From Salegentibacter flavus (GTDB lineage Bacteria; Bacteroidota; Bacteroidia; Flavobacteriales; Flavobacteriaceae), in assembly GCF_900115145.1 (NCBI RefSeq), contig NZ_FOVL01000010.1, positions 1 through 64,000 of the forward strand: a stretch of DNA of 64,000 bases. Reading direction: 5' to 3'. Positions 8,579-16,720 of this stretch are shown here, piece after piece. Each line of letters opens with the position of its first letter. The stretch's first letter is position 1. A program made the position numbers and the translations under genes. The notes beneath the pieces are model-generated. The model did no database searches, had not been told where the DNA came from, and saw nothing but the letters and a program-made list of their open reading frames with translations.

Positions 8579-8629
8579 TAATTTCCCCTGTTAAGATGTG
8601 ATATTTACATCGTGATTTAGACAAGGAAT

Positions 8630-9352
8630 ATGAATACCATAAAAGATAAGACAGTAGCAGAGTTAGTTACTGACAACATAAAAAATGCTCATGTCTTTAA
8701 GAAATACGGAATTGATTTCTGCTGCGGAGGAGGAGAGAAACTTGAAACCGCATGTAAGAGGAGAAAAGTAAGCCTTGAAGATATTGAGAGAGATTTGCTT
8801 AATGCCTACAACAATGGTAGCAGGGAGTATAAATATAATACCTGGGAACTGGATTTCCTATCTGATCATATAGTTAATGTCCACCATCAATACGTGGAAG
8901 AAAGCATTCCGATGATGCTGAATTATTGCGATCGGGTAGTGCGTTCTCACGCAGGTGAACATCCCGAACTTAAGGAAATAGAGAAGCTGTTTCACCAATT
9001 GGCCGGAGAAATAAAAACCCATCTGAAGAAGGAAGAACTAATTCTTTTTCCCTTTATCAACAAGATGGTAAAAGCTGAAAAAGAAGGAACAAAGCTGGAG
9101 CGTCCGCCTTTTGGTAATGCCAGTAGCCCGGTAAAGATGATGGAGGAGGAACATGAGAGTGCAGGAGACCTTATCAGGAAAATAGCAGAGTTGAGTGATG
9201 GTTTCACTCCGCCGCAAGGAGCCTGTAACACTTATAAGGCCTTCTATTCAAAATTAGACGAATTTGAAAAGGATTTGTATTTACATATCCATCTTGAAAA
9301 TAATATACTTTTTCCCAAAGCCATAGCCTTGGAAAAGAAAGTGATGATTTAG
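8630..9352 (+). CDS. ric: Iron-sulfur cluster repair di-iron protein (RIC/ScdA/YtfE)
   Basis: This 240-residue cytoplasmic protein repairs Fe-S clusters damaged by NO or oxidants. An N-terminal ScdA-type domain (about residues 1-60) carries FCCGGG with Cys31 and Cys32. The C-terminal hemerythrin-like four-helix domain supplies the di-iron ligands in VNVHHQYVEE, KTHLKKEELILFP, MMEEEHESAGD and LYLHIHLENNILFP. Its place after the nos genes fits protection against NO formed during denitrification. It has its own promoter with an operator like that of nos. Its stop codon lies inside the first copy of a 30-bp repeat. Confidence 0.95.
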   Translation: MNTIKDKTVAELVTDNIKNAHVFKKYGIDFCCGGGEKLETACKRRKVSLEDIERDLLNAYNNGSREYKYNTWELDFLSDHIVNVHHQYVEESIPMMLNYCDRVVRSHAGEHPELKEIEKLFHQLAGEIKTHLKKEELILFPFINKMVKAEKEGTKLERPPFGNASSPVKMMEEEHESAGDLIRKIAELSDGFTPPQGACNTYKAFYSKLDEFEKDLYLHIHLENNILFPKAIALEKKVMI

Positions 9353-9500
9353 TTTAGTGATTGCAAGCCGGCTGTTTCAAAGTGGAATACTTTGCTTTGA
9401 AGCAGCCATTTTTGAGGAACTACCCATTATGCTTCTTGTGTTTCAGGAAGAAATGGAAACGTTTTTAAGATTAGTTTAGTGATTGCAAGCCGGCTGTTTC
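9349..9500 (+). repeat. 30-bp direct repeat pair at the RIC gene 3' end
   Basis: A perfect 30-bp repeat occurs at 9349-9378 and again at 9471-9500, beginning TTAGTTTAGTGATTGCAAGC. Copy one includes the last bases of the RIC gene and the left arm of its terminator. Copy two sits 93 bp after copy one ends and is a duplicated gene end. This implies a local tandem duplication, or an insertion with partial duplication, downstream of the gene. Confidence 0.85.
9370..9413 (+). terminator. RIC gene terminator
   Basis: GGCTGTTTCAAAG (9370-9382) pairs with CTTTGAAGCAGCC (9395-9407), with a single G-U wobble, and is followed by ATTTTT. This is a strong intrinsic terminator 17 bp past the RIC stop codon. 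Confidence 0.85.
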
Positions 9501-9587
9501 GTGGCTCACAGGTATAAAAAATTGATAAAACTTTACTGCCCCAATAGTATCGATCAATAAACCTGTCGCCCCGGAGCAGCCTTTTTG
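9490..9587 (+). other. Structured element in the duplicated terminator
   Basis: The 402-bp gap 9353-9754 has no open frame. In the second repeat copy the left terminator arm (GGCTGTTTC) is separated from a right arm and T run (GCAGCC-TTTTT, 9576-9586) by about 75 nt. That insert carries nested complementary arms: ACAGGT (9508-9513) with ACCTGT (9561-9566), and ATTGAT (9521-9526) with ATCAAT (9553-9558). The whole could fold into one long hairpin ending in T residues, like a small RNA or a small mobile insert in a terminator copy. Nothing was recognised in 9588-9754 apart from a possible -7 element near 9751. Confidence 0.4.
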
Positions 9588-9766
9588 TTTGTCTTCCCGG
9601 TACGACCTACCCAAAGCTGAATTATACTTTAAATGTTACCTAAGTTATCCGAAATCGAATTTAATCCAGGTTAATTATTATCCATCGAAAGGACTGAAAT
9701 ACGTATGCCCGGTCCTGCTGAGAGATTCAGCTTTGCGATGCTAATTTTCCTATCTTGCGAATCAAC

Positions 9767-10966
9767 ATGATCGCCATAAGAAAGCATATCATCCTGGCCT
9801 TAGGATATTTTTTCCTGGTTGCCCTTCTGGGTGTGGTTTTAAGGTTGTTTTTCTTCGCCGATGTGCCTGCCACCTATAAATTTATGGTGCATACGCATTC
9901 TCACGTAGCATTGCTGGGTTGGGTTTATGTGGGGCTCACCAGTCTTATTTATATTCTTTTTCTTAAAGATGCCGGTATAGATAAGGTCTACCGAAGAATC
10001 TTCTGGTTTACCCAGCTCACGATCCTGGGGATGTTGCTAAGTTTTCCTTTCCAGGGATATGCCTTGTTCTCTATAGTTTTTTCCACGCTTTTTCTTGTCG
10101 CCAGTTACTTTTTTGCCTGGATGGTTTTCACGAAGACTCCAGTAGAATTCAAATCACGTTTCTCTTATAAATGCATACGCGCATCGCTCATATATATGAT
10201 TATTTCCAGTATAGGCCCCTGGGCTCTTGGCGGAATTATGAGTGCCCTGGGAAGCACATCTATCTGGTATAAGCTGGCGATTTATTTCTATCTGCATTTT
10301 CAGTATAATGCCTGGTTTGTACTCGCTTTATGTGGGATGCTTTTTTTTATTGCTGAAAATAATAAGCTGAAAATCTCCCGCAGGGATTTCAAAAGCTTTT
10401 TTATCTTCATCAATATAGCCATCGTGCTCACATTTTTTCTCTCTGTATTATGGACACAACCAAATCTTATATTTTATAACCTGGCTGGAATAGGGGCGGT
10501 GTTGCAGCTATTCGTGTTTCTGAAATTTTACAGCATCCTGAAATCCGCCGGTCTGGGAAGTGTCATCATGCCTTTTTCGAAGCAACTTCTTGTTATTGCC
10601 GGTTGGGTGTTGGTTGTAAAACTCCTTGCGCAGTTGTTATCTGCCCTGCCATATTTTGCCGATCTGGCCTATAGAACCCCCGATTTCGTAATTGCTTACC
10701 TGCACTGGATCTTTCTGGGATTGATAAGTCCGGTTCTCTTCGCTTTACTGATTCATTTTAAATTGATGAGACTTTCGAAAATTGGTTTTTGGATATTCTT
10801 TTCGGGCTTTGTAATAACCGAACTTATTTTGCTCTATCGTGGTTTGGCGATGTGGCAGCGCTGGCAATTACCGGAAGATCTTGCGGTCTATCTTTTCGCG
10901 GGAAGTTGCCTCTTCCCAATCGGGATAGGCTGGATATTGCTAACCAAATTAAGAACGAAAGCTTAG
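9767..10966 (+). CDS. Polytopic membrane protein with haem-oxidase-like His motifs
   Basis: This 399-residue protein has about 11-12 membrane helices. Helix 2 begins HTHSHVALLGW (His42, His44, His46) and later helices contain YLHFQYNAWF and AYLHWIFLGL. These resemble haem-binding helices of haem-copper oxidase/NO reductase subunit I, but the protein is shorter and I cannot place the full set of ligands. NnrS is another haem/copper membrane protein of similar size, but its motifs did not fit well. An upstream in-frame TTG at 9755 exists; ATG 9767 is preferred. It is convergent with the Crp/Fnr gene, overlapping by 4 bp. A role in NO/O2 metabolism is suggested by context only. Confidence 0.7.
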   Translation: MIAIRKHIILALGYFFLVALLGVVLRLFFFADVPATYKFMVHTHSHVALLGWVYVGLTSLIYILFLKDAGIDKVYRRIFWFTQLTILGMLLSFPFQGYALFSIVFSTLFLVASYFFAWMVFTKTPVEFKSRFSYKCIRASLIYMIISSIGPWALGGIMSALGSTSIWYKLAIYFYLHFQYNAWFVLALCGMLFFIAENNKLKISRRDFKSFFIFINIAIVLTFFLSVLWTQPNLIFYNLAGIGAVLQLFVFLKFYSILKSAGLGSVIMPFSKQLLVIAGWVLVVKLLAQLLSALPYFADLAYRTPDFVIAYLHWIFLGLISPVLFALLIHFKLMRLSKIGFWIFFSGFVITELILLYRGLAMWQRWQLPEDLAVYLFAGSCLFPIGIGWILLTKLRTKA

Positions 10967-11559
10967 CGAAATACCTTTCTTGATTTTATCTGTAATTCCC
11001 CTTTTTTTTCCAAAGATTTAGTAGCCCTAATAACCGTTTCTACCCGTAGCCCGGTTAGATCGGCTATTTGTTGGCGGGTGAGATCTACTTTATATGAAAA
11101 AGGCTCCTGCAATTTGTGTACGTGTTTCTTCAGGTAATCCAGTAAGCGTAGGATGCGGTGTTCGGGTTCCTGGGTAGAAAGTTCAGAAGCAATTATGGCT
11201 TTGTAATAGAGACGGCTGGCCAGGGTTTTAGTCAGGCCCAGGTGAATTTTGGGATGTGAGGAAAGCAGATCCAGAAATTTTAGTTTATGAAGTTTCAGTA
11301 GTACGGCATCGGTTATCGCTTCGGCATTGGCAGGATATTTTACATTGGCCAGCAAGGGCGGCTCTCCAAAGCTCTGCCCGCTAAAGAACATTCCCTGGAC
11401 AAATTCTTTTCCATCATAATTGAAATTATTCATCTTTACTTCTCCCGAAATCACCTGGTAGTAATTATTTGCGTTTTCGCCTTCAGAAAAGATGACTTCC
11501 CCCTTGGGGTATTCAACCCGTTTGGCTCCAAAGTCTTCCAATACCTCTACAGGAATCAT
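10963..11559 (-). CDS. Crp/Fnr family transcriptional regulator
   Basis: This 198-residue protein has a cyclic-nucleotide-binding-like beta-barrel (about 10-115), a dimer helix, and a C-terminal winged helix with the HTH segment LTRQQIADLTGLRVETVIRA (about 160-179). There is no Cys in the whole protein, so it cannot hold an FNR-type Fe-S cluster. Sensing must be by haem, another ligand or none, as in NnrR/DNR relatives. It is the only Crp/Fnr gene in the window and is the obvious candidate for binding the dyads at 1391 and 8563. A perfect -7 element lies upstream at 11583-11590. Confidence 0.92.
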   Translation of the reverse strand: MIPVEVLEDFGAKRVEYPKGEVIFSEGENANNYYQVISGEVKMNNFNYDGKEFVQGMFFSGQSFGEPPLLANVKYPANAEAITDAVLLKLHKLKFLDLLSSHPKIHLGLTKTLASRLYYKAIIASELSTQEPEHRILRLLDYLKKHVHKLQEPFSYKVDLTRQQIADLTGLRVETVIRATKSLEKKGELQIKSRKVFR

Positions 11560-11582
11560 AATTTTTTAGTTTAGGATGCCTA

Positions 11583-11590
11583 CAAAAATA
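11583..11590 (-). promoter_or_regulatory. -7 promoter element of the Crp/Fnr gene
   Basis: TATTTTTG on the reverse strand is a full match to TAnnTTTG and lies 24 bp upstream of the ATG at 11559. Confidence 0.55.
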
Positions 11591-11733
11591 TGAGAAAATT
11601 AAGGAATAAGGGGGTATTAAAAAATGAATTTGAGAATGGGTGGAAAAGAAACCAAAAAAAATAATATTTCCTTTTCTGCTTTTCCATATACAAAGAAAAA
11701 CTGGCATGATACCAAACTTTACTGATAGGGTTA

Positions 11734-11741
11734 TATCTTTG
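11734..11741 (+). promoter_or_regulatory. Candidate -7 element of the PUL regulator gene
   Basis: TATCTTTG fully matches TAnnTTTG and is 52 bp upstream of the ATG at 11794. A second full match, TATTTTTG, lies at 11757-11764. Either could serve; the two cannot be told apart by sequence. Confidence 0.4.
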
Positions 11742-11793
11742 ATATATTGAAAAATTTATTTTTGCCGGAGCTTTCTTTTGAATTTTCAAAACG

Positions 11794-13464
11794 ATGAAAT
11801 TTTTTTTTAATTTTCTGATATCTTGTTTTTTCTTTTTTTCGATTTCTTTGTTCGGTCAGGAGGAGGAAACCCTGAATGCTGTTCTTGAAAACATTGAAAA
11901 AGCTGAGGAATATGACCGGGAAAAGGTAAATCGCATTGAGAATTTAAGAAATGAGCTTAACAATGTTGATTCTCTGGAACTTCAAAAACGGTATGAACTC
12001 AACCTCAAACTTTTTAATGAATACCGGATTTTTAAACAAGACTCCGCCTTTAAGTATGGTTTAAGAATCCGAAGTTTGGCAGATCAATTGGATAGCCTTC
12101 CTTTAAAGGCTACTGCGGTTGTCAATCTGGCAGACGTAAGTGTTTCTGCCGGAATGTATAAAGAAGCACTTGATTTTCTGGAAACTATATCCCCCGAGGA
12201 AATACCCGAAAACACCCGTTCTCTTTATTTTGGCCTGGCTGGGCGGCTTTACAACGAAATGGCAGAATATAATGCGCTTCCTTTCTTTGCTTTAGAATAT
12301 CTGGAAACGGCACAAAATTATCGCGAACAGGCACTCCGGCTTGCAGAAGAAGGTACTTTCTTTAACTCGTTTTTAAAAGGATTTATAGAATACAAGCATG
12401 GTGACCCAAGGGCGGCCCTGCAGATTTTTGAATCGCTTTTAGAGCAAGAATTGGGATTAAGGGATCAGGCTCTGGTTCATTACAGCATGGGAGATATTTA
12501 TTTCCAGTTAGGCGAAAAAGAAAAAGCTATTTTTCATTTTTCCAAAGCCTCTATTGCCGATATCAGAACTTCTACAAAAGAAACCCTAGCTATGATAAGG
12601 CTGGCTGAACTTACTTTTGAACGAGGAAAAACAGATATGGCTTCAGCTTTTATTAGAAAGGCCAATGAAGATGCCTCTTTTTATGGGGCACAGCAAAGAA
12701 AAATTCGTGTTGGGGCTATTTTGCCAATAATTGAAGAACAAATCGTGCAAAAGGTTGAAAAGCAACGGGAAGCGCTTTACCGGCAAAATGTTATTGTAAC
12801 CTTCCTCCTGATCTTCGTTATGGGGCTGGCAGTTATCATTTTCTACCAGGTGATTAAGATGAAAAAGGCTCGTAAAACCATTGAAGAAGCACACCATACT
12901 CTGCAAGAAACCAATAAACGCATCATTTTGGTAAATGAGGAGGTAGAATCAAAGAACCAGCAACTTAACCGATTAAATGCACAGTTACAGGAGGCCAACA
13001 AGATCAAGGAAGAATACATTGGATTTTTCTTTACCCAGGATGCCGATATTTTTGAAAAATTCAGGGAATTCAAATTGAAAATAGAAGAAGATCTTAATGA
13101 GGAGAACCTAAAGAGACTTAAATATACTATCAGCAGTTTAAACCTGAAACGCGAAAAGGAAAAACTGATGAGGAATTTTGATGAAGCCTTTATTAAACTC
13201 TTCCCAAATTTTATTGAGGAGTTTAATTCCCTTCTTAAGCCCGAGGAACAAATTACTCTAAAAAAAGGTCAACTCCTTAATAAAGAACTCCGCATTTTTG
13301 CCTTGATAAGACTCGGAATTAAACACAACGAAATCATTGCGCAAATCCTGGGATATTCAGTGAACTCTATTTACACTTATAAAACCAAGATTAGAAAAAA
13401 ATCGCGGTTGGATAAAAAGGATTTTGACGATAAACTAATCGAAAATACCACTCTTAAGCTCTAA
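11794..13464 (+). CDS. SusR-like membrane-spanning regulator (DUF6377 type)
   Basis: This 556-residue protein has a signal sequence (cleavage after LFGQ) and a periplasmic TPR-like helical region (about 25-325). One transmembrane helix at about 333-352 (VIVTFLLIFVMGLAVIIFYQ) leads to a cytoplasmic coiled coil (355-410) and a C-terminal LuxR-like HTH (HNEIIAQILGYSVNSIYTYK, about 510-530). This layout is that of the SusR/DUF6377 regulators that sense glycan fragments in the periplasm and activate a PUL. It is immediately upstream of and co-oriented with susC, 211 bp away. By analogy it should sense isomaltose-type oligosaccharides. Confidence 0.87.
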   Translation: MKFFFNFLISCFFFFSISLFGQEEETLNAVLENIEKAEEYDREKVNRIENLRNELNNVDSLELQKRYELNLKLFNEYRIFKQDSAFKYGLRIRSLADQLDSLPLKATAVVNLADVSVSAGMYKEALDFLETISPEEIPENTRSLYFGLAGRLYNEMAEYNALPFFALEYLETAQNYREQALRLAEEGTFFNSFLKGFIEYKHGDPRAALQIFESLLEQELGLRDQALVHYSMGDIYFQLGEKEKAIFHFSKASIADIRTSTKETLAMIRLAELTFERGKTDMASAFIRKANEDASFYGAQQRKIRVGAILPIIEEQIVQKVEKQREALYRQNVIVTFLLIFVMGLAVIIFYQVIKMKKARKTIEEAHHTLQETNKRIILVNEEVESKNQQLNRLNAQLQEANKIKEEYIGFFFTQDADIFEKFREFKLKIEEDLNEENLKRLKYTISSLNLKREKEKLMRNFDEAFIKLFPNFIEEFNSLLKPEEQITLKKGQLLNKELRIFALIRLGIKHNEIIAQILGYSVNSIYTYKTKIRKKSRLDKKDFDDKLIENTTLKL

Positions 13465-13675
13465 TCTTCTTTTATAACACCTCTTATTTTCTATATATTT
13501 CTGCATATATAATTTGTATTATAATCCTAGTAATCAGCAATTTATATTTTATTTAATCCTGAATTTTTCTATATGGATTTTTAAAAACCTAAAAGGAGTC
13601 CTTGATTTTTTCGAAGTTTGAGGTGTTATCATTAACTGACACATACACTTTTTAACAGACATTAAATTTTAGCAA

Positions 13676-16600
13676 ATGCGAAATGAATTTAAAATTTTAA
13701 GAATTAGAGGACTACGGGCCAAAGTGACGTTGATGCTCCTTTTCTGCCTTCCGCTTTTTGCAGGGGCACAAGGTTCTGATATTACCGTTAGCGGGATTGT
13801 TCTCGACGAAACTGGAATTCCACTACCAGGTGCATCAGTAGTAGAAGTAGGAACCAATAATGGAGTGGTAACCGATTTTGACGGAAATTTTGAGCTTGTC
13901 GTGAGTGAAAACGCTCAACTGGAAGTGAGTTTTTTAGGCTTTGTAACGCAAACGTTTGAAGCTACTTCCGAAGAAGTTGAGATCGTGATGGAATCAGACG
14001 CCGACGCCCTTGAGGAGGTAGTAGTGATTGGTTACGGCCAGACTACTCAACGAGACCTAACAGGATCTGTTTCTTCTATAGATCTGGGTGATATTGAATC
14101 ACAGCCGGCGTCAAACATTGGTGATGCCATGCAAGGTAGGGCTGCCGGGGTACAAGTAATTACCTCAGGTGCTCCGGGTACAAATCCCACCATCAGGATT
14201 AGGGGAATTGGTACTATTGGTAACAACGACCCATTAGTAGTGGTAGATGGAGTGCCACTAAATGGCGGATTAAATCAGGTGAACATGCAGGATGTTGAGT
14301 CGCTGCAGGTTTTGAAGGATGCTTCGGCCACTGCTATTTATGGTTCACGTGGAGCAAATGGGGTGGTAATCATTACCACCAAAAGCGGGAAAGACGGAAA
14401 AGGGCAGTTTAATGTGGAAGCCTTTTCAGGGATTCAGCATTCTACCGATATGATTGACGTTTTAAATGCCCGTCAGTTTGCTGAATTTAATAATGAAATG
14501 CTCTCCAATGCCGGATATGAAACAAATCCTGAATATGCTGATCCTTCTTCGCTTGGCGAAGGTACAGACTGGCTGGATGCCTTATTCACAACCGGAAGGC
14601 AAAACAATTTCACTGTTTCCTTCAGCAACGGGAATGAACATACTAAGGTGTATACATCGTTGAATGCTTTTGATCAGAAAGGTATCATTATCAATAATGA
14701 TTACGAAAGGTACATCTTCCAGTTTAACAGTGAAACAGAGATCAACGATAATCTTCGTTTTGGGAATAACCTGAAAATGAATTATGATCAAAAGGAAAGT
14801 GGAGATACTAATATCAACAACGCGATTTTTTCACTTCCTACTAATCCAATCTATCGCGAAGACGGTGATTTCTCAGGACCGTTAGGCCATCCTTTGTATT
14901 ACGGAGACATAGAGAACCCAATTGGTAAAGCAAATATTGTAGATAACTCTACTGAAGGCTACAATATTCAGGGATCTGTTTTTGCAGAATTAGATTTTCT
15001 TGAAGATTTCACCTTTAAAACCCTCTTTGGGGGAGAGACAAACTTCTGGTTTGGGAGAACCTGGGCCCCTTCCTATGAATGGGATGCGCATATTGGCCAA
15101 AACGAATTTTTGTCAGAATCTTCTAACCGGAGCATAACCCTGCTTTGGGATAATACCCTTACCTACGAAAAACGCTTTGATGACGGGAGTCGTTTTACCG
15201 GGGTTGTGGGTACCAGTGCCCAGGAGAACAGGTTTAAGACCATGGGTGGATCGATTCAGAATTTCGCCAGTACATCGACCCAGCAATTGGATAGCGGAAC
15301 GGATCAGCAGGAAATTGGTGGAACCGAATCAGAATGGGCGATATTCTCTTATTTTGCACGCGGTACTTTTGATTTCCGTAGTAAATATTTATTAACTGCT
15401 ACCGTTCGTCGTGATGGTTCTTCAAGATTTGGAGAAGGAAATAAATACGGAACCTTCCCTTCGGCTTCGGCAGCATGGAGACTTTCAGAAGAAGATTTTC
15501 TAGTTGATTCAGAAAATATCAACGACCTGAAAATTCGTGCCGGTTATGGTATTACCGGAAACCAGGAGATAGGAAACTATGCCTTTGCCTCTTCCTATAA
15601 TACCAATCTATACAATTTCAACGGAAACCTGGTAACAGCTGCTGTTCCTACGGTTTTACCCAATGCTAATGTGCAGTGGGAATCCCAGAAACAATACAAC
15701 TTTGGTGTGGATGCCACTTTGTTCGACAATAGAGTTGATTTAACCCTCGATCTTTACCGAAAAGATACCGAAGACATGCTCGTACCTATGGCGGTGCCGG
15801 TAACTTCGGGTTATTCTGATGTATTTGTGCCTTCTGTTAATGCAGGAAAGATTAGGAACCAGGGGGTTGAAGTATTGCTGACCACGCAAAATATCGAAAA
15901 GGAAAACTTTAGCTGGACCTCAGATTTCGTATTCACTTATAACGATAACGAGGTAATGAATATTAACAGCGATACGCCAATGACAACCGGTGGAATTGGG
16001 CTTAATTATAATTTAGCCAGAATTCAGCCAAATTATCCGGTGAATGTTTTCTACGGATTTGTTGAGGATGGAATATTCCAAACCCAGGAGGAAGTAGAGA
16101 ATGGTGCCGTGCAAGTTGCCGGAAATGATCCTGCTACCAGTACCGCAGCAGGAGATATCAGGTACAAGGATTTAAATAATGACGGAGTGATTAATGACGA
16201 TGACCGTACCATTATTGGTAATCCAAACCCCGATTTCACATATTCCTTTAATAATACTTTCCGAGTGGGGAATTTTGATCTTAATATTTTCCTTCAGGGA
16301 GTCTACGGAAATGACATCTTTAACGCAAATCGAATTTTTACTGAAGGTATGGCCGTTACCAGTAACCAGTCTACCGCGGTTCTTGACCGTTGGACTGGCG
16401 AAGGCACCAGCAACACCATGCCTCGTGCCATTTTTGGAGATCCTAACAATAACGCCCGCCCTTCAACACGCTATATTGAAGACGGTTCTTATTTAAGATT
16501 AAGAAACGTGAACCTGAGTTATAATATTCCGGTGGAAACATTTGCTGAGAATGCATTAAGCTCGGCGCGTGTTTATATCTCAGGCCAGAATTTATATACT

Positions 16601-16708
16601 CTGACCGACTATTCAGGATTTGATCCTGAAGTAGGTCCAAACGGAATAGATAATAACAACTATCCCGTTACCAGGACTATCTTGTTAGGAGTTAATGTTG
16701 GATTTTAA
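13676..16708 (+). CDS. susC: SusC-like TonB-dependent glycan importer
   Basis: This 1010-residue outer-membrane protein has a signal peptide ending LFAGAQG, then a carboxypeptidase-regulatory-like domain (about 35-110). A TonB-box-like region (EEVVVIGYGQTTQRDLTGSV) precedes the plug domain with IRIRGIGTIGNNDPLVVVDG. A 22-strand barrel ends in aromatic residues (GVNVGF). It forms the dextran-oligosaccharide transporter with the SusD lipoprotein encoded 12 bp downstream. No clear TAnnTTTG element was seen in the 211-bp upstream gap. The spacing and order match those of a complete PUL. Confidence 0.95.
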   Translation: MRNEFKILRIRGLRAKVTLMLLFCLPLFAGAQGSDITVSGIVLDETGIPLPGASVVEVGTNNGVVTDFDGNFELVVSENAQLEVSFLGFVTQTFEATSEEVEIVMESDADALEEVVVIGYGQTTQRDLTGSVSSIDLGDIESQPASNIGDAMQGRAAGVQVITSGAPGTNPTIRIRGIGTIGNNDPLVVVDGVPLNGGLNQVNMQDVESLQVLKDASATAIYGSRGANGVVIITTKSGKDGKGQFNVEAFSGIQHSTDMIDVLNARQFAEFNNEMLSNAGYETNPEYADPSSLGEGTDWLDALFTTGRQNNFTVSFSNGNEHTKVYTSLNAFDQKGIIINNDYERYIFQFNSETEINDNLRFGNNLKMNYDQKESGDTNINNAIFSLPTNPIYREDGDFSGPLGHPLYYGDIENPIGKANIVDNSTEGYNIQGSVFAELDFLEDFTFKTLFGGETNFWFGRTWAPSYEWDAHIGQNEFLSESSNRSITLLWDNTLTYEKRFDDGSRFTGVVGTSAQENRFKTMGGSIQNFASTSTQQLDSGTDQQEIGGTESEWAIFSYFARGTFDFRSKYLLTATVRRDGSSRFGEGNKYGTFPSASAAWRLSEEDFLVDSENINDLKIRAGYGITGNQEIGNYAFASSYNTNLYNFNGNLVTAAVPTVLPNANVQWESQKQYNFGVDATLFDNRVDLTLDLYRKDTEDMLVPMAVPVTSGYSDVFVPSVNAGKIRNQGVEVLLTTQNIEKENFSWTSDFVFTYNDNEVMNINSDTPMTTGGIGLNYNLARIQPNYPVNVFYGFVEDGIFQTQEEVENGAVQVAGNDPATSTAAGDIRYKDLNNDGVINDDDRTIIGNPNPDFTYSFNNTFRVGNFDLNIFLQGVYGNDIFNANRIFTEGMAVTSNQSTAVLDRWTGEGTSNTMPRAIFGDPNNNARPSTRYIEDGSYLRLRNVNLSYNIPVETFAENALSSARVYISGQNLYTLTDYSGFDPEVGPNGIDNNNYPVTRTILLGVNVGF

Positions 16709-16720
16709 AAAGAAGAAACT

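Noticed and set aside
9717-9731. GCTGA-N5-TCAGC dyad before the gene at 9767 as a third nos-type operator
   Set aside because: Half-sites differ from TATGAC, and its distance to the -7-like element is about 30 bp, not 33.
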